From: Blautia sp.
GTDB taxonomy: Bacteria; Bacillota; Clostridia; Lachnospirales; Lachnospiraceae
DNA: 46,025 nt
Assembly: GCA_023664455.1 (NCBI GenBank)
Contig: JAMPFM010000017.1
Location: 1 to 46,025, forward strand
Reading direction: 5' to 3'
Shown: positions 25,132 to 32,590 of the stretch, in pieces
How positions within the stretch are numbered: position 1 is the stretch's first letter
How the letters are laid out: each line of letters starts with the position of its first letter
The notes under the pieces: generated by a model
The model's input: only the letters and a program-made list of their open reading frames with translations
Databases searched by the model: none
Told to the model about the DNA's origin: nothing
Program-made: the position numbers and the translations under genes

Positions 25132-26391
25132 ATGAACGAAATCGTAAAACACAAAATAAAACACAATCTGCAAAGGGTCAGGACTTCGATAAAATGGGTT
25201 ATTTTTGCCATTTTGTCCGGGACGGTAGTGGGGCTTGTAGGGACGGCTTTCTATTTTTGCATGTCCGCGGTTACAGCCATGCGCGCGGAGCATCCGTGGA
25301 TTATCTGGCTGCTTCCTGTGGGAGGCGTTCTGATTGTAGGCGCGTACCGTCTGCTTCATGATGAAAAGGATACGGGGACGAATCTGGTGTTATCGTCCAT
25401 CCACTCTGGGGACGAGCTGCCACTTAGGATGGCGCCGCTGATATTCGTGTCCACGCTGATTACGCATTTATTCGGCGGTTCCGCCGGAAGGGAAGGCGCG
25501 GCGCTGCAGTTGGGCGGCAGTATCGGAAATGAAATCGGGAAATTGTTCCATTTTGATGAAAAGGATAAACATATTCTGACCATGTGCGGGATGAGCGCCG
25601 CGTTTTCTGCTTTGTTCGGAACGCCGATGGCGGCGGCGATTTTTTCTATGGAGGTAGTCAGTGTGGGTGTCATGTATTATGTGGCGCTGGTGCCTTGTGT
25701 GGTGGCGTCTCTGATTGCGCATGGCATCGCGTCTTCTTTTGGCGCGGAAGCAGAGCTTTTTTTATTGGATAATATTCCTTCCTTTACAATTGGTTCTGCA
25801 ATAAGGGTTTCCGGGCTGGCAATTTTGTGCGCGTTTGTCAGTGTGTTTTTCTGTATCCTGCTGCATCAGTCGGAGCATCTTTATAAGAAGTTTTTGACCA
25901 ATCCTTATCTACGGATTATTGTGGGCGGCTGCATCATCATCGCGCTGACGCTGCTGGTGGGAGATCAGACGTATAACGGGTCGGGGATGAATGTGATTGC
26001 CCGCTGTATGGACGGCAGCGTATCGGGAGAAGTATTTTTCCTGAAAATGGTGTTTACTGCCCTCACGCTGGGCGCCGGATACAAAGGGGGCGAGATTGTG
26101 CCGTCGTTTTGTATCGGGGCGGCGTTTGGCTGTCTGTTCGGCAATCTGATAGGATTTTCGCCGATGCTTTGTGCGGCGGTGGGAATGACAGGTATTTTCT
26201 GCGGCGTTACGAATTGTCCGATTACTTCGCTGCTGATTAGTTTTGAGTTGTTTGGATATGAAGGAATGCCGTATTTTCTGCTGACAATTGCGTTTAGTTA
26301 TATGCTGTCCGGTTATTATGGTCTCTACCATAGCCAGAAAATCATGTATTCCAAATATAAAACGAATTACATTAATAAAAAGGCGGAGTAG
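25132..26391 (+). CDS. CLC family anion channel/transporter, possibly fluoride-type
   Basis: A 419-residue CLC-fold membrane protein with about ten or more hydrophobic helices. The gating-Glu loop reads GGSAGREGAALQLGG (about 112-126), and the later motif GAGYKGGEIVPSFCIGAAFG resembles the GxKGGEVTPLF block of CLC-F fluoride/proton antiporters rather than the GxxGGIFAP block of chloride CLCs. The usual GSGIP selectivity motif is not evident (the region reads SIHSGDELPLRM). The SD is weak (GGGAAAGG, about 14 bases upstream). Its own promoter is at 25070-25098. It is flanked downstream by inverted-repeat element copy 2. Chloride versus fluoride is an inference. Confidence 0.85.
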   Translation: MNEIVKHKIKHNLQRVRTSIKWVIFAILSGTVVGLVGTAFYFCMSAVTAMRAEHPWIIWLLPVGGVLIVGAYRLLHDEKDTGTNLVLSSIHSGDELPLRMAPLIFVSTLITHLFGGSAGREGAALQLGGSIGNEIGKLFHFDEKDKHILTMCGMSAAFSALFGTPMAAAIFSMEVVSVGVMYYVALVPCVVASLIAHGIASSFGAEAELFLLDNIPSFTIGSAIRVSGLAILCAFVSVFFCILLHQSEHLYKKFLTNPYLRIIVGGCIIIALTLLVGDQTYNGSGMNVIARCMDGSVSGEVFFLKMVFTALTLGAGYKGGEIVPSFCIGAAFGCLFGNLIGFSPMLCAAVGMTGIFCGVTNCPITSLLISFELFGYEGMPYFLLTIAFSYMLSGYYGLYHSQKIMYSKYKTNYINKKAE

Positions 26392-26397
26392 GATACA

Positions 26398-26613
26398 GAA
26401 ATCAATTATCAGTCCGCTCTTTTCTGTTGAACTGGTCAGGCAGATATAAATCCCATGAAGGCCCTTGAAAAACGCCAGCACTTAGTGAAAAAGTCGCAAC
26501 GCGGCTTTTGAACTTAGTACTGTTGCGTTTTTCACGGAGCGAAAGCGCGCCTTCACGGGATTTATATCTGTCTGGCCACTCTAAAACCTAAATGCGGACT
26601 GATAATTGATTTC
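26398..26613. repeat. Long inverted-repeat element, copy 2
   Basis: Outermost is a perfect 20-bp inverted repeat, GAAATCAATTATCAGTCCGC (26398-26417) with its complement at 26594-26613, the right arm being the 3' coding end of the histidine kinase. Inside are 31-bp arms (26431-26461, 26550-26580; 27/31 complementary) containing CAGATATAAATCCC; then GAAAAACGC/GCGTTTTTC and an apical AAAAGTCGC-AAC-GCGGCTTTT hairpin. The core (26462-26549) is the reverse complement of the copy 3 core with few differences. It lies between the convergent CLC and kinase genes. Confidence 0.8.
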
Positions 26614-27543
26614 CGTGGAAGTAGGATTTAAAAGGAAAACAGAAAAACAGCTTCCCTGTCCGATTTTTGAGGATACAGAAATATAGCCTTTTTCACATTG
26701 CAGGATGAGCTGCGCCAAGTAGAGTCCGAGTCCGCTGCCTTCCTGCTGATTAACTTCTTTGCCGCGGTAAAAACGCTGGAAGATATGGTTGTATTCTTTT
26801 TCCGGGATGCCGATGCCTTCATCCTGAATGGTGATTCTTGTGTAAATATCCAGCCGGGAAATGGCGATGCGTATGCAGCTTTTTTCCGGGGAATATTTTA
26901 TGGCGTTTTCCAGGATATTGGTCAGCGCTTCTGCGGTCCATTTGGGATTGTGATAGAGGGTTATATCCTGGAAATCTTCTACGGACAGTTGGATTTGTCT
27001 GGCGGACGCCTGTGCATAGACTGCGCTGACGGCTTGGGCGATGGTCTGTTTGATGCCGGTGTATTGTGCATGAAACTGAATCATGCCGTTTTCCAGCCGG
27101 GAAGCTTTTAAAAGGCTGTCCATCAGCCATTGCATTTTCTCCGCCTGACTTTTGGTGTGGGCTAGAAATTCCAGCCGCTTTTCTTTTGGCAGGGTATCAT
27201 CCTGTAAAAGTTCCATATTCATTACGATATTTGCCAGAGGTGTTTTTAGCTGGTGGGAAATGTCGGAAAGTAAAACCGTAATCTGATTTTTCTCGACAAT
27301 CGCCTGTGACTCTTTGAAATAAGCGGTATTTAAAATCCGGTGCAGCCGGCTGGCGATTTTGGATTCCCTTGTCTCGGAAAGCTCCTGTATGGCGGCTTCT
27401 ATATGGTTTTCATTTTGAATGTTATCCAGAATCCTATCCAGATTTGCCCACTGTTTTTTATGATATAAGGTGATTCCGATAAGGGATACCATGTATAGGG
27501 CAAGCATTGTGCATAAAGTTACAATCCAGATTTGCGTCGTCAT
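26581..27543 (-). CDS. Sensor histidine kinase
   Basis: A 320-residue kinase with one clear N-terminal TM helix (about 5-25) and no large extracellular domain. The dimerisation/phosphoacceptor box is LSDISHQLKTPLANIVMNMELL (His near residue 105); the ATPase has N box LTNILENAIKYSP, G1 DEGIGIPEKEYNHIFQRFYRG and G2 GSGLGLYLAQLI. Its ATG overlaps the response regulator stop as ATGA. The 3' end of the gene forms one arm of inverted-repeat element copy 2. The lack of a sensory domain suggests sensing through a partner such as the FtsX permease, as in Bce-type systems (inference). Confidence 0.92.
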   Translation of the reverse strand: MTTQIWIVTLCTMLALYMVSLIGITLYHKKQWANLDRILDNIQNENHIEAAIQELSETRESKIASRLHRILNTAYFKESQAIVEKNQITVLLSDISHQLKTPLANIVMNMELLQDDTLPKEKRLEFLAHTKSQAEKMQWLMDSLLKASRLENGMIQFHAQYTGIKQTIAQAVSAVYAQASARQIQLSVEDFQDITLYHNPKWTAEALTNILENAIKYSPEKSCIRIAISRLDIYTRITIQDEGIGIPEKEYNHIFQRFYRGKEVNQQEGSGLGLYLAQLILQCEKGYISVSSKIGQGSCFSVFLLNPTSTEINYQSAFRF

Positions 27544-28220
27544 GCTTTTTCCTCCCATAGATAGCCGATGCCCGGAATGGTGCGGATATAGTCTTTGCCG
27601 AGTTTCTTACGAAGACGGCTGATATTGACGGAAAGGGTGTTTTCTTCCACATAATTGCCGTCCATGTCCCAGATGTGCTGTAGAATCTGTTCTTTTAAAA
27701 GTGCCTGGTTTTTGTTTTCCAGAAAGTATTGTAAAAGACGAAATTCCGTGATACTCAAGTCCAATTCTTGCTGCTTGTAAAAAGCGCGGAGCGTATTTTT
27801 ATCAATAGAAATATCCCCGGACTGTAGCATGTTTTGGGGTTTTGTTTTATTTTGTTTTCTGTTCAGGATATTCTGCAGCCTGATTTTGAGGATGGATACG
27901 GAAAAGGGTTTCGTGATATAATCGTCGGCGCCGCTGGTAAGCCCCATGATTTCATCCACTTCCATATCCCGTGCGGTAAGCATCAGAATCGGCGTTTCGG
28001 ATTTGCTTCCGGAAACGCTGCGTATTTTCTTGCAAAAATCAATTCCGTCACCGTCCGGCAGGTTTAGATCTAACAGGATTGCATCGGGCGATTCTTTTTC
28101 AAAAATGGTAAAGCCTTCTTTCATGGTCTGCGCGCTGGATATTTCGTAGCCTTCCTGGGTCAATGCGTAGGAAATGCCGCGGTTTAAACCGATATCGTCT
28201 TCTAGGATTAGTAGTTTCAT
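27540..28220 (-). CDS. OmpR-family response regulator
   Basis: A 226-residue regulator: receiver domain (1-120) with acidic pair LEDD, phosphoacceptor Asp in DAILLDLNLPDGDG (about residue 51), Thr in LMLTARD and Lys in YITKPF; then a winged-helix DNA-binding domain (about 130-222; ENTLSVNISRLRKKLG, TIPGIGYLW). It is translationally coupled to the kinase by an ATGA overlap. It is the likely regulator of the ABC exporter at 20549-23864, whose upstream region has a TGACA-N4-TGTCA palindrome. Confidence 0.95.
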   Translation of the reverse strand: MKLLILEDDIGLNRGISYALTQEGYEISSAQTMKEGFTIFEKESPDAILLDLNLPDGDGIDFCKKIRSVSGSKSETPILMLTARDMEVDEIMGLTSGADDYITKPFSVSILKIRLQNILNRKQNKTKPQNMLQSGDISIDKNTLRAFYKQQELDLSITEFRLLQYFLENKNQALLKEQILQHIWDMDGNYVEENTLSVNISRLRKKLGKDYIRTIPGIGYLWEEKA

Positions 28221-28303
28221 TTTGGAGCGCCTCCTATCCCCAGCATTTTACCACACCCCTGCATAGAAAACACCTCTTTTTTTAAAAAGCTGCTCCATCC
28301 CTA

Positions 28304-28335
28304 TTGACAACTGATATATACTGTTATATACTGTT
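28304..28335 (+). promoter_or_regulatory. Promoter and tandem repeat operator of GntR operon
   Basis: Perfect TTGACA (28304-28309), 17-base spacer, TATACT (28327-28332). Two tandem copies of ATATACTGTT (28316-28325, 28326-28335) overlap the -10 and are a candidate GntR operator. Confidence 0.7.
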
Positions 28336-28402
28336 TATTGTCGAGACAGGAATGCGCATTTCCTTTTCATGAAAATTTTGCAAAATAAAAAGGATAAAAA
28401 CT

Positions 28403-28771
28403 ATGAATATTATTATCAGTAATTCATCGATGGAACCAATTTATGAACAAATCGTCGGGCAGATTAAGGCGATGATTATGGATGGGCGGCTGCAGGAAGA
28501 AACGATGCTGCCTTCGGTAAGGTCTTTGTCCAAGGATCTGAAAATCAGCGCCCTGACGGTGAAAAAAGCTTACGATTGTCTGGAAGAGGAAGGTTTTATT
28601 GTCACCGTGCACGGGAAAGGCAGTTTTGTGGCGCGGGGCAATGCTAACTTTTTACAGGAAGAGAAGACAAAAGAGGTGGAAGCGAAGTTGGAGCTGGCTA
28701 TCGCCGAGGGACGTAAGTGCGGAATGAAAGATGAGGAAATCCGGGAGTTGTTTGATTTACTCATGGAATAA
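28403..28771 (+). CDS. GntR family transcriptional regulator, YtrA type
   Basis: A 122-residue repressor with an N-terminal winged-helix domain (about 10-75: PIYEQIVGQIKAMIMDG, LPSVRSLSKDLKISALTVKKAYDCLEEEGFI, GKGSFVA) and the short helical C-terminus typical of the YtrA subfamily, too small for a ligand domain. YtrA regulators usually repress the ABC operon they belong to; the ATPase follows 37 bases later. A tandem ATATACTGTT repeat overlaps its promoter. Confidence 0.93.
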   Translation: MNIIISNSSMEPIYEQIVGQIKAMIMDGRLQEETMLPSVRSLSKDLKISALTVKKAYDCLEEEGFIVTVHGKGSFVARGNANFLQEEKTKEVEAKLELAIAEGRKCGMKDEEIRELFDLLME

Positions 28772-28808
28772 AAGCGGAAAAGATGGAGTGAAAAAGGAGC
28801 GTGGGTTT

Positions 28809-29660
28809 ATGTTGTTAAAATTAGATGGTGTGCAAAAACAATATAAAGATTTTTGTTTAAATTGTTCTCTGCAGGTGGAAGAGGGACGTATTACCGGAAT
28901 CATAGGCGCGAATGGGGCGGGGAAAAGCACGACTTTTAAAGCTGCGCTGGGGCTGATTCATATAGACGGCGGCAGGATAGAAATATTGGGGAAAGACAGC
29001 CGGCAGATTTCTATGACAGATAAGCAGCAAATCGGGGTGGTTCTTGCGGAAAGCACCTTCAGCGATATCCTGACAATCGCGGACGTTATCGCGGTGATGA
29101 AAGCGGCGTATCCGAATTTCAGGAAAGAGCGTTTTATACAGAAGTGTGAAAAATACGGGCTGCCGATGAAGAAGCCGTTGAACGACTTTTCTACCGGAAT
29201 GAAGGCGAAGTTTAAGCTGCTAATTGCCATGAGTTATGATGCGAAGTTTCTGATTCTGGATGAACCCACGGTGGGGCTGGACGCGGTAGCGCGCAATGAT
29301 TTGCTGGATGAGATGCGGGAATACATGAGTGAAGAAGACAGGGGAATCCTTGTCAGCTCCCATATTTCTTCCGATTTGGAAGGATTGTGCGATGACTTAT
29401 ATTTTCTGCAGAATGGGAGCATTTTGTTTCATGAGGATACCGATGTGATTTTGTCTGATTACGGCATTCTCAAGGTGGATGAAGAACAGTACCGGGCGTT
29501 AGATAAACGTTATATCAACTATCGGAAGAAGGAATCTTTCGGCTATAAGCTTCTGACAAGGGATAAGCAGTTTTATCTGGATAACTATCCGGCGATTGTC
29601 GTGGAAAAGGGCAGTATTGACGATATCATGCTGATGGTTGCAAAGGGTGAAAAGGAGTAG
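28809..29660 (+). CDS. ABC-2 type transporter ATP-binding protein
   Basis: A 283-residue ATPase: Walker A GANGAGKSTTFK (about 36-47), signature FSTGMKAKFKLLIAM (a degenerate FSTGM as in YtrB/antibiotic exporters), Walker B FLILDEPTVGLDA, then His loop VSSHISSDLEGLCDD. The C-terminal 80 residues are a typical exporter tail. ATG 28809 follows AAAAAGGAG; the longer frame overlaps the GntR gene. It works with the permease that follows 59 bases later. Confidence 0.93.
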   Translation: MLLKLDGVQKQYKDFCLNCSLQVEEGRITGIIGANGAGKSTTFKAALGLIHIDGGRIEILGKDSRQISMTDKQQIGVVLAESTFSDILTIADVIAVMKAAYPNFRKERFIQKCEKYGLPMKKPLNDFSTGMKAKFKLLIAMSYDAKFLILDEPTVGLDAVARNDLLDEMREYMSEEDRGILVSSHISSDLEGLCDDLYFLQNGSILFHEDTDVILSDYGILKVDEEQYRALDKRYINYRKKESFGYKLLTRDKQFYLDNYPAIVVEKGSIDDIMLMVAKGEKE

Positions 29661-29719
29661 GATTGCAGGCTGGGAATGGCGTCATGATTCAGTTGAGATT
29701 CTGATATGGAGGGATTCGT

Positions 29720-30385
29720 ATGAAAGGATTATTAGTAAAAGATATAAGGCTGGTGCTTCATAACGCAAGATTTATGATTATTTTATTATTGGTGATGATG
29801 GTATTTGTCATGCAAGGAAATGGCAATTATGCTTTTTTCATAGGATATTCGTCGATGATATTTGCATTGCTGGTTTTGAATACAATTACCTATGATGTGC
29901 ATAATAAGGGTATGACGTTTCTTATGACATTGCCGGTGAAACGGGGAACTTATGCAGTGGAAAAGTATATTCTGATGTTGGGCGGAAGCTTATTTGGAGC
30001 GGTATTTAGTATGGTGGTCTGTATGTTGTTCTATCGCAGCGCTGCTATGCAGATTTTTGTGGAAGCGATTGCTACGGTCGTGAGTTTTATGTTTTTTCAA
30101 ATGCTGATGCTGCCATTGCAACTGAAATTTACCGGGGAAAAAAGTAGAATGGTGTTATTGGGAATCTTTGCTGTTGCCATAGTGGTGATAACGTCGGTTA
30201 AGGATATTCTGATTCCGTTTCTGGCGAAGGAAGGGGAATTGCAGGATATGATTGTCCATATCGTTATGAAATTTCTTTCTTTAGATAAATGGGTGATAGG
30301 GATGCTGGTCTGCCTGGTTTTTCTGGGGTGTCTTGCGGTGTCGTTTCGTGTTAGTGTGGGGATTATGCGGAAGAAGGAGTTTTGA
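29720..30385 (+). CDS. ABC-2 type transporter permease
   Basis: A 221-residue membrane protein with about six TM helices, starting MKGLLVKDIRLVLHNARF, typical of ABC-2 permeases of YtrA-regulated operons. A cytoplasmic turn carries TLPVKRGTYAVEKYI, a common motif in this family. SD GGAGG. It completes a GntR-ATPase-permease operon whose substrate is unknown. Inverted-repeat element copy 3 lies 25 bases after its stop and may terminate the transcript. Confidence 0.9.
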   Translation: MKGLLVKDIRLVLHNARFMIILLLVMMVFVMQGNGNYAFFIGYSSMIFALLVLNTITYDVHNKGMTFLMTLPVKRGTYAVEKYILMLGGSLFGAVFSMVVCMLFYRSAAMQIFVEAIATVVSFMFFQMLMLPLQLKFTGEKSRMVLLGIFAVAIVVITSVKDILIPFLAKEGELQDMIVHIVMKFLSLDKWVIGMLVCLVFLGCLAVSFRVSVGIMRKKEF

Positions 30386-30410
30386 GGGGGCGGGGCGGTT
30401 GCTGGGGGGC

Positions 30411-30580
30411 GGGCGCCGAGGGGAGCAGGGCAGATATTATTCCCGCGAAGGCGCGCTCTCGCTCCGTGAAAAACGCAGCGGTACTAAGCTCAAAAGCCGC
30501 TTTGCGTCTTTTTCGCTAAGTGCCGGCGTTTTTCAAGGGCCTTCGCGGGAATAATATCTGCCCTGCTCCTCTCGGCGCCC
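30411..30580. repeat. Long inverted-repeat element, copy 3
   Basis: The 42-bp arms at 30411-30452 and 30539-30580 are complementary except for one position and include GCAGATATTATTCCCGCGAAG. The 86-bp core has GTGAAAAACGC/GGCGTTTTTCA pairing and an apical AAAAGCCGC-TTT-GCGTCTTTT hairpin. The core is the same as that of copy 2 (reverse orientation) with scattered changes. It is non-coding. Confidence 0.85.
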
Positions 30581-30655
30581 TTGGCACCATCGGTTCGGCG
30601 AGAAAAGGTTGATGGGAAGAGCGATGCCTGGGGCTGGTGGATTATTGGGTAGTGA

Positions 30656-30684
30656 TTGACATGGAAAGGGAGGTTTTATATACT
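30656..30684 (+). promoter_or_regulatory. Sigma-A promoter of LIC_10190-like gene
   Basis: Perfect TTGACA (30656-30661), 17-base spacer, TATACT (30679-30684). The -10 lies in TATATACTGTG, nearly the same as the tandem repeat at the GntR promoter. Confidence 0.75.
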
Positions 30685-30794
30685 GTGTTTAAATAAAATG
30701 ATGAGACAGGGCGGTTAGGGATAAGCGGGAATCTGGGAGTCTGGATAGGCGTCTGCGCCCGCGTGAAAACTGCTCTGGTATGGAGGATGGATTT

Positions 30795-32465
30795 ATGGTG
30801 GCGGTGTTGTTAAGCTGGCTGTATATAGCGTGTATTTGTACGCTTATCGGGCTGGAAATGCTGGGGGGGGTAAAAAGCATTAAATTCTCATGGACGCACT
30901 ATCTTGTTGCGGGGATGATAGGAATTACTGTGTATGCGCAGTTTTTTAGCATTTTTGGCAGGATAGGGGCGGTTTCTCATATTTTATTGTTTGCGATTGC
31001 CTTATTTTGTGCTTACCGGAGAAGGGATACGCTGCGAAAGCTTTGGAAAACCTATGCGCCGGTGGTGTGTTCCTGGGAAGGGTTGTTCTATGCCTGTTTC
31101 ATTCTGGGAATCGCTTTTTTTACTTCCAGAGGGGAGTTTCATACCGATACGAATATTTATCATGCTGCGGCAATCCGGCTGTATGAGGAGTATGGTCTGA
31201 TAAAAGGCGTGGGCAATCTGCAGCTGCATTTTGCCTACAATAGTTCTTATCTTGCCTTTGCCGCCATGTTCAGTCTGCGGTGGCTGTTGGGACATTCCCT
31301 GCATACGACGACGGGATTTTTGGAAGTCGTCATGTGTCTGTATGCATTTCATGGGTTAAAAGATTTCAAGCGGCATGAGAATCATATCCCGGATATGATG
31401 AAAATAGGCATTTTATTTTATACGCTGGTAAATATCACGCGCAGCATGTCCCCGGCGACAGACTACGCGGTTATGTTTTTTGTTTTCTTCATTCTGACGG
31501 CGTGGTGTGAAGCGAATGTTTCCAGTACGGACATCCGCCCCTACGCGCTGCTGTCGATTGCCGCAGTCTTCGTGGCGACGCTGAAGTTTTCGGCATGTAT
31601 GCTTGTCCTGCTGGCGGTTTATCCTGCCGTTTATCTGATAAAAGAGAAAAAGTGGAAAGATATCGCCGCATGTCTTCTTTGCGGCTGCGTTATTTTGTGT
31701 CCTTTTCTGGTTCGGAATTATCTGATTTCCGGCTGGCTTTTGTATCCATTTGAACATATCGATATTTTTCACCCGGAATGGAAAATCCCCAAAGAATATC
31801 TTCTAATAGACGCGAATCAGATTAAAGTCTGGGGGCGCTGCCTGTACGATACGGCAAAAGTGGATTTGCCGATTTCTAAGTGGCTTCCGGTCTGGTGGGA
31901 GCATCAGTTCCGGTATGAGCAGATGTTTCTTGGCGCGGTCGTTTTGGGGGCAGCGCTGCAGCTTTTTATCTGGGTTGTGAAGGCGGTAAAAAAAGAGAAA
32001 TTTTCGCTAAAATACGGGATTCTTCATATTACCATATGGGCAAACATCTTAGTCTGGTTCCTGATGGCGCCTTTTATCCGGTATGGGCTTGCATTTCTAT
32101 TTGCGGTGATTATGCTTGCCGTGGGGGAATGCATCAGTATGCCGAAGAAAGGTTTCGCCAGCCTTGCGACAGGCGGACTGCTCTTTTGCATCCTGGTATC
32201 CGTCAGTCCTTATTGGGACCAGTATGTGACGGACGCGGGTGTTTTTGTAAAACAGAATCTGAAAGAACCTTACTATATCACGCAGAAAGATTATGACAGC
32301 GGAAATATGCAAAGTCTTGAAATCAACGGAAATACAATTTATTATGCAGCGGACGGCATTGAAATAAACAGTTACCATGTATGCCCCGGAACATGTTATC
32401 CCGTTATGCTGGAAAGAAGTACGCTGATAGGCGATAACATAGAAGACGGATTTAGGGCGAAGTGA
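30795..32465 (+). CDS. Large polytopic membrane protein, LIC_10190-like
   Basis: A 556-residue protein with about 12 TM helices and a short soluble C-terminus (about 480-556). An early luminal loop has FFTSRGEFHTDTNIYHAAAIRL, reminiscent of the acidic active-site loop of GT-C glycosyltransferases, and the order of loops resembles LIC_10190/PMT-like membrane proteins. Function is unknown; a lipid-linked sugar transferase is possible. ATG 30795 is chosen over 30780 because GGAGG (30782-30786) sits eight bases upstream. Confidence 0.6.
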   Translation: MVAVLLSWLYIACICTLIGLEMLGGVKSIKFSWTHYLVAGMIGITVYAQFFSIFGRIGAVSHILLFAIALFCAYRRRDTLRKLWKTYAPVVCSWEGLFYACFILGIAFFTSRGEFHTDTNIYHAAAIRLYEEYGLIKGVGNLQLHFAYNSSYLAFAAMFSLRWLLGHSLHTTTGFLEVVMCLYAFHGLKDFKRHENHIPDMMKIGILFYTLVNITRSMSPATDYAVMFFVFFILTAWCEANVSSTDIRPYALLSIAAVFVATLKFSACMLVLLAVYPAVYLIKEKKWKDIAACLLCGCVILCPFLVRNYLISGWLLYPFEHIDIFHPEWKIPKEYLLIDANQIKVWGRCLYDTAKVDLPISKWLPVWWEHQFRYEQMFLGAVVLGAALQLFIWVVKAVKKEKFSLKYGILHITIWANILVWFLMAPFIRYGLAFLFAVIMLAVGECISMPKKGFASLATGGLLFCILVSVSPYWDQYVTDAGVFVKQNLKEPYYITQKDYDSGNMQSLEINGNTIYYAADGIEINSYHVCPGTCYPVMLERSTLIGDNIEDGFRAK

Positions 32466-32466
32466 C

Positions 32467-32492
32467 GCAGAGAACCTTTGCGGGTTTTCTGC
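32467..32492 (+). terminator. Hairpin after membrane protein gene
   Basis: GCAGAGAACC (32467-32476) pairs with GGTTTTCTGC (32483-32492) with one G.T; no strong T-run follows, so termination may be weak. Confidence 0.4.
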
Positions 32493-32515
32493 CCTGCGGC
32501 TTCCAATTTTTTATC

Positions 32516-32544
32516 TTGAAAAAGCCGATAAGCAATGCTACACT
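32516..32544 (+). promoter_or_regulatory. Sigma-A promoter of pgi
   Basis: TTGAAA (32516-32521), 17-base spacer, TACACT (32539-32544), 46 bases before the ATG. Confidence 0.7.
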
Positions 32545-32590
32545 AAACATAACATTAGTCGGATGACTATATAAGAAGGAGAGATGAACA

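Larger units (their letters stand above)
30386..30794. other. 409-base gap: inverted-repeat element and promoter
   Basis: Contains element copy 3 (30411-30580), a short unassigned stretch (30581-30655) and a consensus promoter (30656-30684) with a leader of about 105 bases. No coding signal beyond this. Confidence 0.6.
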
